A DNA stretch of 64,000 bases from Roseibium hamelinense (lineage in GTDB: Bacteria > Pseudomonadota > Alphaproteobacteria > Rhizobiales > Stappiaceae): positions 248,001-312,000 of the forward strand of contig NZ_VLLF01000001.1 of assembly GCF_007830545.1 (NCBI RefSeq), given 5' to 3'. The notes under the pieces were generated by a model that saw nothing but the letters and a program-made list of their open reading frames with translations, had not been told where the DNA came from and did no database searches. The first letter of the stretch is position 1. Each line of letters starts with the position of its first letter. Position numbers and translations under genes: made by a program. Shown here one piece after another: positions 45,180 to 53,463 of the stretch.

Positions 45180-45830
45180 ATGGAAAAGAATGTAACAGGC
45201 CTTGATGAATTGCTCGCAAGCTATGCCGCTGGGACGCTTGCCTCGCCTGCCCAGGCGCTTGTGGACGCGCATCTCGAGCTGTCGAATCAGAGCCGTGCTT
45301 ACGTTGGTTCGCTCGAAGCGCTTGCTGGCGCTGGACTGGAAGACACCGCCCCAGCGGAACTGAGCGACCGGGACGCCGCACTTGCCGCAATTTTTGCGGA
45401 CGACGAGCCGATTGTGAGCAAATCAACATTGACTGAACGCGAAAATCCGGATCAGAGAATTCCGAAAAGTCTCCGCGCGATCATCGACGGGTCGATCGAC
45501 GACCTGCCGTGGCGGACGCTTATTCCGGGTGTGCGCGAAGTCAAACTTGGCGAAATCGATGGATGCAACGCCAGCCTTCTTTGGGTGCGCGGCGGAAAAG
45601 CGATGCCTTCGCACACCCACCACGGGACCGAATTGACCCTCGTCATTCAGGGCGGCTTCAAGGACAGCGACGGTCACTATGTCCGCGGCGATATTGCGTT
45701 TGCAGATGACAGTGTTGATCACAAGCCAATCGCTGATGAAGGTGAAGACTGCATTTGTTTCGCCGTGACAGAAGGGCGCTTGCGCCTGACGGGCCCGGTC
45801 GGCCGCTTTTTTGCGCCCTTTGTCGGGTAA
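45180..45830 (+). CDS. ChrR-like cupin protein lacking the N-terminal zinc site
   Basis: A 216-residue homologue of ChrR, the anti-sigma factor of RpoE in singlet-oxygen response. The N-terminal helical region (LLASYAAGTL, DAHLELSNQS) aligns with the zinc anti-sigma domain but the ligands H6, C35 and C38 are T6, S35 and S38 here; only H31 remains. The C-terminal cupin keeps H145, H147, E151 and H181. No sigma factor gene is adjacent. It could sense through the cupin alone, or no longer bind a sigma factor. A TTG four codons upstream is an alternative start. A short-chain dehydrogenase gene follows after 54 bases. Confidence 0.85.
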   Translation: MEKNVTGLDELLASYAAGTLASPAQALVDAHLELSNQSRAYVGSLEALAGAGLEDTAPAELSDRDAALAAIFADDEPIVSKSTLTERENPDQRIPKSLRAIIDGSIDDLPWRTLIPGVREVKLGEIDGCNASLLWVRGGKAMPSHTHHGTELTLVIQGGFKDSDGHYVRGDIAFADDSVDHKPIADEGEDCICFAVTEGRLRLTGPVGRFFAPFVG

Positions 45831-45884
45831 CGTTCATCCAAGCACCTGGGTTGGCTCGTATAGGGCATAACCCAGGAGGCGTAA

Positions 45885-46685
45885 GTGTCTGACAAATATG
45901 TTGCCCAGTCCGCAGACGGCTGTGTTTGGATAACCGGAGCAAGTTCCGGGATCGGTCGCCAGTTGGCTCTTTCTTTCGCCTCAGACGGCTGGACAGTCGC
46001 GGCGACAGCCCGTTCTCAAGACAAATTGGACGCACTTGCGGGCGAAAGCGCGAAACTCAGCGGCAAGATCATTGCCGTGCCGGGCGATGTGTCCAGCCGG
46101 GACGAGATGCGCAGCGCTTGCGAACGCGTCGAAAATGAGGCTGGTCCGATTGCGCTGCTCGTCGCCAATGCCGGTGTGTATTATCCGCAGGATGGTCTCA
46201 ACAACAACGCTGACGAGTGGCAAAAAACCATCGACATCAACCTGACCGGGACGGTGAACACCATTCTGCCGGTCATTGACACGATGAAAGCGCGGCGCCG
46301 TGGTCAAATCGCCATCGTGTCCTCTGTTGCAGGCTATCGCGGACTGCCAACGTCTGCTGCTTATGGGGCGACCAAAGCCGCCTTGATCAATATGGCCGAG
46401 GCCTTGAAGTTCGACCTCGACCTTGCCGGGATACGGATCCAAGTCATCAACCCGGGCTTCGTGGATACGCCGGCCACCAAGTCCAACCCCTTTCCCATGC
46501 CCCATTTGCTCAGCCCGGAAGAGGCTGTGGCGGAAATCCGCACAGGGCTCAAACATCCGAACAAATTCGAAATCGCTTTTCCCGCCGCTTTCGTGCGCCA
46601 ACTCAAACTGCTTCAAACACTCCCCTACGGCCTGTATTTCAAGCTGGTGCGCAAATCGACTGGCTGGTCGAAAAAGCAGGCCTAG
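45885..46685 (+). CDS. Short-chain dehydrogenase/reductase
   Basis: Classical SDR of 266 residues. The cofactor loop is TGASSGIGRQLAL, NAGVYYPQD follows, and the catalytic Ser-Tyr-Lys are in VSSVAGYRG and AAYGATKAAL. Arg after the first strand region (ATARSQDKL) suggests NADPH preference. Substrate unknown. Position behind the ChrR-like gene, and SDR genes in the RpoE regulon of Rhodobacter, suggest lipid or stress metabolism; inference only. Confidence 0.88.
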   Translation: MSDKYVAQSADGCVWITGASSGIGRQLALSFASDGWTVAATARSQDKLDALAGESAKLSGKIIAVPGDVSSRDEMRSACERVENEAGPIALLVANAGVYYPQDGLNNNADEWQKTIDINLTGTVNTILPVIDTMKARRRGQIAIVSSVAGYRGLPTSAAYGATKAALINMAEALKFDLDLAGIRIQVINPGFVDTPATKSNPFPMPHLLSPEEAVAEIRTGLKHPNKFEIAFPAAFVRQLKLLQTLPYGLYFKLVRKSTGWSKKQA

Positions 46686-46786
46686 CCGGGAGCGGTTTAA
46701 GCAATCGGCCCCGGATTTGTCACAGAGCCTTTGCGATACAGCCCGATATCCGGAGTGTATCGCCAGGTTCTCCGGAGACGGTCCGG

Positions 46787-47383
46787 TCAGGCAGTCTCGG
46801 TATCGTTGACCAGTTTTTGGAACCGGGCCGCAGTCCGCGTATCATCTGATGCTTGTGGATGGCGTATTACCAGGTTCAGGATTTCGTTGGTCGAGCGTTC
46901 GTTTTCGGCAAGCGCATTCAAAACAGTGTCGTTGAGCCCGGGAAGCTGGGCAATGTCCATCAGCACGTCCACGGGGGTGTCCGGTTTGCGGGCTATAAAG
47001 GCACGTAGCGAATTTGACGGGATGTGCAGGACGGCAGTTTTCTCGCGCGCTGTCAGGTTCGCCACTCCGCCTTTTTGCTGAATCATGCGGCGCGCATGAT
47101 GCTTGTTCATGCCAATGAGAAGAGCTTCAGGGCGAATGCTGGAGGCGACGGTGTTGTCCTGTGCACAGCTTGCCTTGCCTTTCGGGGGAAAAAACTCAGC
47201 GATTGGTTGGATGGTCACCTTTTGCGCAGGCGCAAGTGTTTTCAGTCCTGTCGTGACCTGCCGTCCGTGTTGTGATCTGCCCACGGTGCAGGGCGTTTCA
47301 GCGGATGGGGCCTCGCACGCATTTGAACGCTGTTTCGCTTTTGAGAAACCGGCAGGTTTTGGAGAAGTCATTGTATAGTCCAT
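46787..47383 (-). CDS. Unknown protein with F-box-like and LRV-like segments (paralogue A)
   Basis: A 198-residue protein with no signal peptide. The first 55 residues are polar and disordered-looking (Ser/Thr/Lys rich). Then IQPIAEFFPPKGKASCAQDN resembles an F-box-like helix, followed by RRMIQQKGGVANLTAREKTAVLH, and residues 130-170 (TPVDVLMDIAQLPGLND, LNALAENERSTNEILNLV) look like leucine-rich-repeat-variant units. It is about half identical to the next gene (47606-48196) over the C-terminal 140 residues. Function unknown; the architecture recalls secreted effectors. A start at 47371 is also possible. Confidence 0.6.
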   Translation of the reverse strand: MDYTMTSPKPAGFSKAKQRSNACEAPSAETPCTVGRSQHGRQVTTGLKTLAPAQKVTIQPIAEFFPPKGKASCAQDNTVASSIRPEALLIGMNKHHARRMIQQKGGVANLTAREKTAVLHIPSNSLRAFIARKPDTPVDVLMDIAQLPGLNDTVLNALAENERSTNEILNLVIRHPQASDDTRTAARFQKLVNDTETA

Positions 47384-47427
47384 TGTTTTTGTTTTTATCT
47401 GGCAGCACTGGAGTTTGGTGCGTACCA

Positions 47428-47488
47428 ATAAATTGCAAACGATTGTTTTTGGTGTCCATCGCGCGCTGCTCATGACGAATTTGTCATG
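47428..47488 (-). promoter_or_regulatory. Conserved upstream element of paralogue A (ATAAATTG ... CATGAC-N6-GTCATG)
   Basis: An inverted repeat CATGAC-GAATTT-GTCATG at 47471-47488 lies 44 bases (start to start of the ATGAC core) from ATAAATTG at 47428. The same two motifs with the same spacing precede paralogue B. Transcription of the gene is on the minus strand, so the inverted repeat is upstream of the probable promoter. Confidence 0.6.
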
Positions 47489-47605
47489 TTGGCGGTTAGA
47501 AGGACGGATAGACACAGGCACAAGCAGGCAAATGCGTCCGCTCTGTGTGAGATGGCAAAAAGCTGATGCTGATTTGGAAGATAGTGCCCGCTTCCCCAAA
47601 AGAGG

Positions 47606-48196
47606 CTAGTCGGTCTTCATGTTGTTCAGCATGACCTGCCAAATCGCCGCAGAAACGGTTTCTTTGGATGAACGCTTGTGCCCGGTCACCTTGTGCAAAA
47701 TTTCATCGGTCGAGCGCTCGTTATTGGCAAGGGCGTTCAGGACCTTGTCGTTGAGACGCGGCAAATGAGCGATCTCCAGGAGGACTTCGGGCGGAGTGGT
47801 TCGCAGGCTTGCAATGTAGGCCCGGAGCGAGTTTGACCTGATGTTCATGACTGTCTGTTTTTCCAAAGCGCTGAGTTTGGCTATTCCACCCCGCTGCTGG
47901 ATCAGGCGTGCGGCTTCTGACCTGCTCATACCGGTAAGGACAGTGTTCCGGCCGATGCTCGACGCAATATCGGAATTGGTCAGCGCAAAACGCACGGTGT
48001 CCTTAGGTGGCAGAAATTGAGCAATCTGATCAATGTTGACCCGCGGCGTTCGCGCAAAAGGGTTGAGCTTTTTTGGTGCCGACGGACAACTGCGTGTTGT
48101 GGTGCTTGCCTCGAAACTCTGGTGCGTTGTCGATGTAGAAGTCTGCGCCGCAGACGGATTGCCGTTGAGCGGGCCGTTCAGTTTTAAGGTCGCCAT
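47606..48196 (-). CDS. Unknown protein with F-box-like and LRV-like segments (paralogue B)
   Basis: A 196-residue paralogue of the gene at 46787. The N-terminal 50 residues are Ser/Thr/Asn rich without signal peptide. Then IDQIAQFLPPKDTVRFALTN is more F-box-like than in A. RLIQQRGGIAKLSALEKQTV and NIRSNSLRAYIASLRTTPP follow, and EVLLEIAHLPRLNDKVLNAL, NNERSTDEILHKV form LRV-like units. Paralogue A follows in the same direction after 222 bases, each with its own promoter element. No known family could be named with confidence. Confidence 0.6.
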   Translation of the reverse strand: MATLKLNGPLNGNPSAAQTSTSTTHQSFEASTTTRSCPSAPKKLNPFARTPRVNIDQIAQFLPPKDTVRFALTNSDIASSIGRNTVLTGMSRSEAARLIQQRGGIAKLSALEKQTVMNIRSNSLRAYIASLRTTPPEVLLEIAHLPRLNDKVLNALANNERSTDEILHKVTGHKRSSKETVSAAIWQVMLNNMKTD

Positions 48197-48251
48197 GGTT
48201 CATTCCATTGATTTGGTTTTGTTAGCTGGCGCTGAATATCAATATGCACCC

Positions 48252-48314
48252 ATAAATTGTAATTGATTGTGTTTATCGCTTATGAAGCGCTGTTTATGAC
48301 AAAACTGTCATAAA
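48252..48314 (-). promoter_or_regulatory. Conserved upstream element of paralogue B (ATAAATTG ... TTTATGAC-N6-GTCATAAA)
   Basis: Inverted repeat TTTATGAC-AAAACT-GTCATAAA at 48293-48314 with ATAAATTG at 48252, again 44 bases from the ATGAC core. GATTGTKTTT and a GCGCTG motif are also shared at matching positions with the element of paralogue A. Confidence 0.6.
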
Positions 48315-49063
48315 AGTGTAAGGTTCGCCTTCCGGCCATAAACGAAAAACGGCTGGCTGGAGCCCCTGGCGCCTGACCTGAATGCGGGCGTCTGGCAAAA
48401 GGCTGAGCTGAACACCCCGGTCCAGCCGAACTTTCTGGTCCAGCCGAACTTTCTGGTCCAGCGGGGCTTTCGGTGGTCGGACAAGCTTCAAAAACCGGTG
48501 CCAGGCAAGAAGTAGCCAGGCAGGAGACGGCGACGTTCCTGGCTCAGCGGCTGTATGAACGAAATGCGTCCGCTCTGCGCCCGCAATTTGGTCCTTGGCC
48601 AGCACGCGGCTTTATCCCGAATGCCGCCGTTCCTCGCACAGCAGCGAATGAGCGGGATGGGCGGGAAGCAAAAGTTCGCTGCGGTATGCAGGAATAACTA
48701 GATGCCGATACGGGACGGCGCTACTGCCCCCGTCTCCTCAAAACGGCCCTGATGCCTGATTGTCGTCGAGGCCGGAACCCCGAAACCGCGAGGCTGCCCC
48801 ACGCCGCGTATTGCCACCATTCACGTTCGCGACAATGCGTTTACGTAAATCTGCCGATCAAGATTTACCCATGATCCACCGCCTGTCACGGTGAATCACA
48901 AATCAAACCAAATAGGGAATCCCGAAAAGGATTCTGACTATCCGCCCGACGCTCTAGTTTGGGTGGATGAACTGGCATGAAGGGCGGCACGAACCGGTGG
49001 TCTGCACGCAGGGTGTTTCTGGCACGCCAACGCGCCTCCATATCATCAGATCAAAGCCGCGCC
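48315..49063. other. 749-base intergenic region
   Basis: No supported gene. It contains the short tandem repeat at 48419 and AT-poor sequence around 48700-48830. The open frames crossing it have no family features. No RNA family recognised. Confidence 0.45.
48419..48466. repeat. Short tandem repeat, 18-bp unit (about 2.6 copies)
   Basis: GGTCCAGCCGAACTTTCT occurs at 48419-48436 and 48437-48454, followed by a partial copy starting GGTCCAGC. Lies in otherwise non-coding sequence. Confidence 0.8.
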
Positions 49064-49528
49064 CTAGTCCTTCGCAACCGCCGTGCAGTCGATTTCCATG
49101 GCTGCTCCCATCGGAATTTCAGGCACAATGATGGTTGATCGGGTTGGCGGGTTCGTGGGGAAAAACTCCCGGAACACATCGTTCATTTTTGGAAAGTAAT
49201 CGATATTCGACAACAGAACGATGCACTTTACCGTCTGATCGAGCGACGTCCCTGCCAACTCCATCATGTCCTTAACGTGGTTCAGAGCCTGCCGCGTTTC
49301 GTCTTCAACACCGCCGGACACTAGCTCGGCCGTGCCGGGCGCCGTTCCCAAAACGCCTCCGACATAGACCATGCCCTGTGCCTTTACGACACCAGAGTAT
49401 GGCAAGCCATCGACAGCAGTCGATGGGTATGTTGTGATATCGCGCGCTTGTGTATCCGCAACATAGCCACATACCAAAAGTGTGGATGCCAAAAGTAGAA
49501 ATACCGTCCTAATCCGTTGAATTCGCAT
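49064..49528 (-). CDS. Secreted RidA family protein
   Basis: Rid proteins hydrolyse reactive imine/enamine intermediates from amino-acid metabolism. This 154-residue member has a signal peptide (hydrophobic FLLLASTLLVCGY, cleavage likely after DTQA) and so acts in the periplasm or outside; most RidA proteins are cytoplasmic. VKAQGMVYVGGVLG, QALNHVKDMMELAG and the substrate Arg in NPPTRSTIIV are intact. It lies 46 bases after the LodB-like gene, the third gene of the oxidase operon. Confidence 0.87.
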   Translation of the reverse strand: MRIQRIRTVFLLLASTLLVCGYVADTQARDITTYPSTAVDGLPYSGVVKAQGMVYVGGVLGTAPGTAELVSGGVEDETRQALNHVKDMMELAGTSLDQTVKCIVLLSNIDYFPKMNDVFREFFPTNPPTRSTIIVPEIPMGAAMEIDCTAVAKD

Positions 49529-49574
49529 GTGCTTTTTCCCATTCTGTAAAATGTCCTAATCGACCTGCGACGCC

Positions 49575-50672
49575 CTAGCGCCGCTGCCAGAAGGCACTGC
49601 CGGGAAAACGGTGTTCCCGGCCGTAGATCTGTGCCCTGCCTGTAATGTATTGGGAGACGCCTTCGGCCACCCGGTTCTGGTATTGCATCAGCGGATCAGA
49701 AGTTCCGTCCAGCCACAGTGCGGCAGCTTTTGCGCCCTCTATTCCGGTCCACAACGCCGACGTCATGCCGTGGGATGACAGTGGATCGAACGCGGCAGCT
49801 GCATCACCGACTGCCGCCCATCCCGGGCCGGCTGCGGTCGATAGATAAGTCGTTCCAGCACTGGCAAGAGACGGTGGGCGGCTCACGCCAAAGCCCCCAG
49901 TGTCAATCCAGCGGCTGATGTATCGGCTTTGTCCGATGATGCGTTTCCAGGTCTCAACGTCATGGCCCAACCCCTTTGGCATGAGGTCCGGATCCGAATA
50001 ATAGTTGACCGCAAGGCGCCGATCCTGAAGCAGCGTTGCATACCACCATCCATCAGCAACGGCTTCGATCAGTGTTGCAGGTGTTGGCTCGATGTCCTGG
50101 TCAACTTGGATAAGAAAATCATACGCCGCCGCCAGCTTATCGCTTCGGTTGAGCGTCGTATATTTACGGCCGACGGCCGAATGACGCCCCGTTCCGTCAA
50201 TGACGAAAGCCCCCTCAAACTGAGAACCGGAGTTGGTCGTGACTGTCCAACTGTCATGAGATCTTTCAAGAGAAACGGCCGTGTCGAAGCACCGCGATAT
50301 CTCAGGTCTGCGAACTGCGGCGCAATAGATGTGATTTTCAAATACCGACCGGTCGATCACATAGCCCAAATCACCAGCGAGGCCGGTCCGGTTTTGCTCA
50401 ACGAGTTGATCCGTTCCCCAGCTCGAAAACAAAACCTCAACTTTCCGGTGCCCGGGCGCCTCTAAAATGCAGGCAAGACCAAGTGTCTTGAGCAGCGGCA
50501 CGGCTGAGGACGCAAGGCTTTCCCCCGGTTTTGGTTTGGAAGATCCCTCAGGCGCAATCCAAATCACCGGCACGTTCTTTTCGGCGAGCATCATGCACGC
50601 CGCCATGGCGCTGATCCCTCCCCCCAAAACAATGACGGGAGCGTCATTCCTACGGAGGTTCTCAGGTGCCAT
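49575..50672 (-). CDS. LodB-like FAD-dependent oxidoreductase (quinoprotein maturation)
   Basis: FAD enzyme of the tryptophan-halogenase-like class that in LodAB operons hydroxylates the precursor Trp of the CTQ cofactor. In 365 residues it has the dinucleotide motif VIVLGGGISAMAACMM, PGESLASSAVP, and AAGPGWAAVGDAAAAFDPLSSHG (second FAD block, about residue 275). The ATG overlaps the upstream TGA by one base (TGATG), so it is coupled to the LodA-like gene. No signal peptide, consistent with action before export. Confidence 0.85.
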   Translation of the reverse strand: MAPENLRRNDAPVIVLGGGISAMAACMMLAEKNVPVIWIAPEGSSKPKPGESLASSAVPLLKTLGLACILEAPGHRKVEVLFSSWGTDQLVEQNRTGLAGDLGYVIDRSVFENHIYCAAVRRPEISRCFDTAVSLERSHDSWTVTTNSGSQFEGAFVIDGTGRHSAVGRKYTTLNRSDKLAAAYDFLIQVDQDIEPTPATLIEAVADGWWYATLLQDRRLAVNYYSDPDLMPKGLGHDVETWKRIIGQSRYISRWIDTGGFGVSRPPSLASAGTTYLSTAAGPGWAAVGDAAAAFDPLSSHGMTSALWTGIEGAKAAALWLDGTSDPLMQYQNRVAEGVSQYITGRAQIYGREHRFPGSAFWQRR

Positions 50673-52678
50673 CAGGGCAATTGGCCGTGCGCCGGGTCCC
50701 AATCGTACCGGCTTTCAACACTGCCTCGACCGACCTCCACAAAGACCTTTCCTGGAATACCCGGGACTTCACTGTCCTCGGATGGCCCCGGTCGAGAGAC
50801 CACAAAACCCATCTCTTGCCAGATAGAGATCATATTCCGGATCCCGTCCCAGTAACTCGCATTGGCGTGATATCCAATTCCGGGAACCCCGCGTGCCCAC
50901 CAGTCGCGATTGTTGAAAAACTTCACACGGTCTTCCGCAGACAGGTCCTCTCGCATCATCTGTTCGTAACTGTGCTCTGACAGCACATCCACCGGCAGCA
51001 AGGCGGGCCACCAAACGGGTATTGGGAAATGATCCTGCATGGCGACCCTCTGGCAACTGAACGCATCGGGCTGCCAGGGCAGTCCCATCCAGCGGGTCAG
51101 ATCACCGGGCATCTGAGGCCCGATTGCAGGCGAGTCGCCCCTTGTGGCGGCCTCAAAGTCCAGCAAAAAGCCCAGGTCCTGAACCAAAGTCGTTCGGCTG
51201 CCGCGCGCAATTCGAAACGGCTCTGCTTCGCTGTCAAAATGTCGTTGATAAAGTGGCGCGAGCCGCAGGTAGTAGGAGAGCTCGACACCCGGGTGAAATG
51301 CACCGCCCGAGCACGGTTCCAACGCGGCTTCCGTGAGCGCGTGCGGTCGGGCTTCAACCGGCAGATCGTCTATGTCTGCAACCTGATCCAGCGCCGGATC
51401 TTCAAAGTCGTCGATGAAGTCCCCGTCCGCCCAGCTTTTCAACATGTCGTATTGCAGCATGGGGAACTGAAACCAGGTCAAAGGGCTTCCATTGTGATTG
51501 ACGCCGTCGCCTGGCATGAGCGGTATTTTGAGGTGCTGATCAATGAAGGCGGTGGGCGAGAGATCCGATGGATCTCGGAAGTTTTTGAACACCGATTGCC
51601 GAAATTCCAGGTTGGCGTCACTGGGATCCGCCAACTTCTTCAAGTACTCGGGATCTGAAAAATCGCCTATGTCCAGCCAGCCCTTGCGCAAATTGGCCGC
51701 TGTGGAAACCCACTCCATGAGGGCGGTCCGGCGGAAGGTCGGATATATATCCCGGCGGAACGACAACGGCTTGTCCGGCTCGGGTATCCAGCCTTGCTGC
51801 CAGTGCATACTTGCGATCACGTCGTACAAAGAGCTTATTGGAGGGATCTCCGGGGCAAAGTTGGGCCCAACGCAGGCGACCCAGGATCCATCTGCTGTCA
51901 GAACCTGGCCATCAGGAAGCGTGACGGTGGCGTCGACGGGCCCGTCGCACCAATCGTCATGCCAACCATCGTTATCTGCAAAACTTGTGATCGGCTCGCC
52001 CCGGGGACTTGCGGCAACTCCGTCAGGCGGCACCACCAGAAGTCGCCCGGCATCATCCGTTCGAATCTCCCCGAGGGAAACGTCGACACTGTCCCAGAAC
52101 CGGCCGGTCATGCCGTAGTCAGGATTTCCACCGTCCCAATTCGTTCCAGCGCCAGAAATGGAGACCGGACCTGGATCAATGACCAGCATGCGTTCTCGCT
52201 GTTCTTGCGTCTGCAGGAACTGGTTGCGTCTTTGGTTCGGGATACCCGGTGCTATTTCACCGTTGTCGAGCGGATTGTTGAATCCATACCAGGCAGCCTT
52301 GGTATTGGCGACATGGACACGCCATTCAATTTTCGCAGTCTCATCGGTCAGTTCTGAAATCACACGGCCTTCGCTATCAAAGGCATACACTCGAAACCGC
52401 TGGACTTGTTTCTTGATCTTGCTCGACCCGTCTTTAAATCCGCCGTCCGGATTCGCCGGCACGCCAGGCAGTTCAGGCGCAAAAAACCATTTCGCGCTGC
52501 CACCAACCCGGCAAATGCCGATCGCGGGATAGATCCCCACTCGGGCAATCTTCGCATCCGGTGGAGCTGCCTCCAATTCCGGCTCTGAAGACAAAGCAAT
52601 TTTGGGTAGGAATGGCAGGCCCGAAACAGAAAGCCCCAAACCAACGCCTACAGACGAAAGAAAATCGCGCCGCTTCAT
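50672..52678 (-). CDS. LodA/GoxA-family CTQ quinoprotein amino acid oxidase with Tat signal
   Basis: Cysteine-tryptophylquinone oxidase family (L-lysine epsilon-oxidase, glycine oxidase), producing H2O2 and ammonia. The 668-residue protein begins with a twin-arginine signal (MKRRDFLSS, hydrophobic run to FLPKIALSS). Family blocks: IYPAIGICRVGGS, WVACVGPNFAPEI, FQFPMLQYDMLKSWADGDF, Cys456 in PCSGGAFHPGVE. The Trp partner should be in RWMGLPWQPDAFSC (W530/W535) or PVWWPA (W556/W557). The substrate amino acid cannot be called. First gene of the operon with lodB-like and secreted ridA genes. Confidence 0.88.
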   Translation of the reverse strand: MKRRDFLSSVGVGLGLSVSGLPFLPKIALSSEPELEAAPPDAKIARVGIYPAIGICRVGGSAKWFFAPELPGVPANPDGGFKDGSSKIKKQVQRFRVYAFDSEGRVISELTDETAKIEWRVHVANTKAAWYGFNNPLDNGEIAPGIPNQRRNQFLQTQEQRERMLVIDPGPVSISGAGTNWDGGNPDYGMTGRFWDSVDVSLGEIRTDDAGRLLVVPPDGVAASPRGEPITSFADNDGWHDDWCDGPVDATVTLPDGQVLTADGSWVACVGPNFAPEIPPISSLYDVIASMHWQQGWIPEPDKPLSFRRDIYPTFRRTALMEWVSTAANLRKGWLDIGDFSDPEYLKKLADPSDANLEFRQSVFKNFRDPSDLSPTAFIDQHLKIPLMPGDGVNHNGSPLTWFQFPMLQYDMLKSWADGDFIDDFEDPALDQVADIDDLPVEARPHALTEAALEPCSGGAFHPGVELSYYLRLAPLYQRHFDSEAEPFRIARGSRTTLVQDLGFLLDFEAATRGDSPAIGPQMPGDLTRWMGLPWQPDAFSCQRVAMQDHFPIPVWWPALLPVDVLSEHSYEQMMREDLSAEDRVKFFNNRDWWARGVPGIGYHANASYWDGIRNMISIWQEMGFVVSRPGPSEDSEVPGIPGKVFVEVGRGSVESRYDWDPAHGQLP

Positions 52679-53352
52679 ATCTGTTCACCTCAGGAAACAT
52701 AATTTTCTGTTCCAGCGCCAAGACTAATGATGTTATTAACTTGGAACAATGCGCATCCAAAAATATTTTGGTCAAACATGAACGCGGGAAATTTTTCGCC
52801 AGGTTTGCGCAGAAAACGGCGTTATAATCCTGAAGGGTGTTGTTTCGAGCGATCACTCCATATCTCTTTGTCCGTCCTGCTAAAGCTGACAATCAGCGAA
52901 CTTATGCGACGGGGCAGGGGCCGGTCAGCCCACAAACTCTTTCGCGAGTTACCGCGCTTGAAGAAGCGCTACTAGGGCTGCAACTTCTGGGCCGCGGGTA
53001 CTTTTCGACCACAAACGGTGCAATCACTGAAGATGTCTTACTTCAGTACCTTGAGAAGCACATCGATAATCCTACTGGCATCAACCGGTAATGGTTTAGT
53101 ATCCACGCTGAGGCTAGCATAAACGAACTTCCTGCCAAAAATGGCCGTGAGTTTAGGCCATCCGCGACCACGCAGCACATTACACCCTGAAAAGTCTTTG
53201 CAAGTGGCCGCTGTGGGCTCGTTCTGGACCTTCGTTGCACAAATCACGCACGACAGCTCAGGGCCGAAAGCGACGGCGGGCCTGCAGGGCGCGCATAACT
53301 GTTTTGCTCTGCGCCGGGCTCGGAATCTGAACGGCAAAAATGACAGCACTGG
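52679..53352. other. 674-base intergenic region
   Basis: No supported gene. An open frame 52837-53091 (plus, 84 codons) has plausible helical C-terminal sequence (RVTALEEALLGLQLLGRG) but no ribosome site or family match and is left uncalled. The minus-strand lodA promoter must lie near 52690-52800. No RNA recognised. Confidence 0.4.
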
Positions 53353-53387
53353 AAAAAAGCTCTCGCTTTGTGAAACAAAGCGAGAGC
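53353..53387 (-). terminator. Rho-independent terminator after fatty acid cluster
   Basis: Perfect 13-bp stem GCTCTCGCTTTGT / ACAAAGCGAGAGC with a 3-base loop; on the minus strand six T follow. It is 76 bases after the stop of the CFA-synthase-type gene. Confidence 0.9.
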
Positions 53388-53463
53388 AGATATACGTGCA
53401 ACTACGGTTACTTAAGGGCTGGAGTCGCCCGTTTTTAGCGTTTTGTGATCGTGTGTCTGCCGA

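Noticed and set aside
48294..48605. Minus-strand open frame of about 100 codons upstream of paralogue B
   Set aside because: It contains the tandem repeat and ends inside the conserved inverted repeat; no ribosome site or family features, so treated as non-coding.
53038..53349. Intergenic sequence between lodA and the CFA gene as a small gene
   Set aside because: Both strands have open frames of about 100 codons, which suggests chance; nothing recognisable in either.
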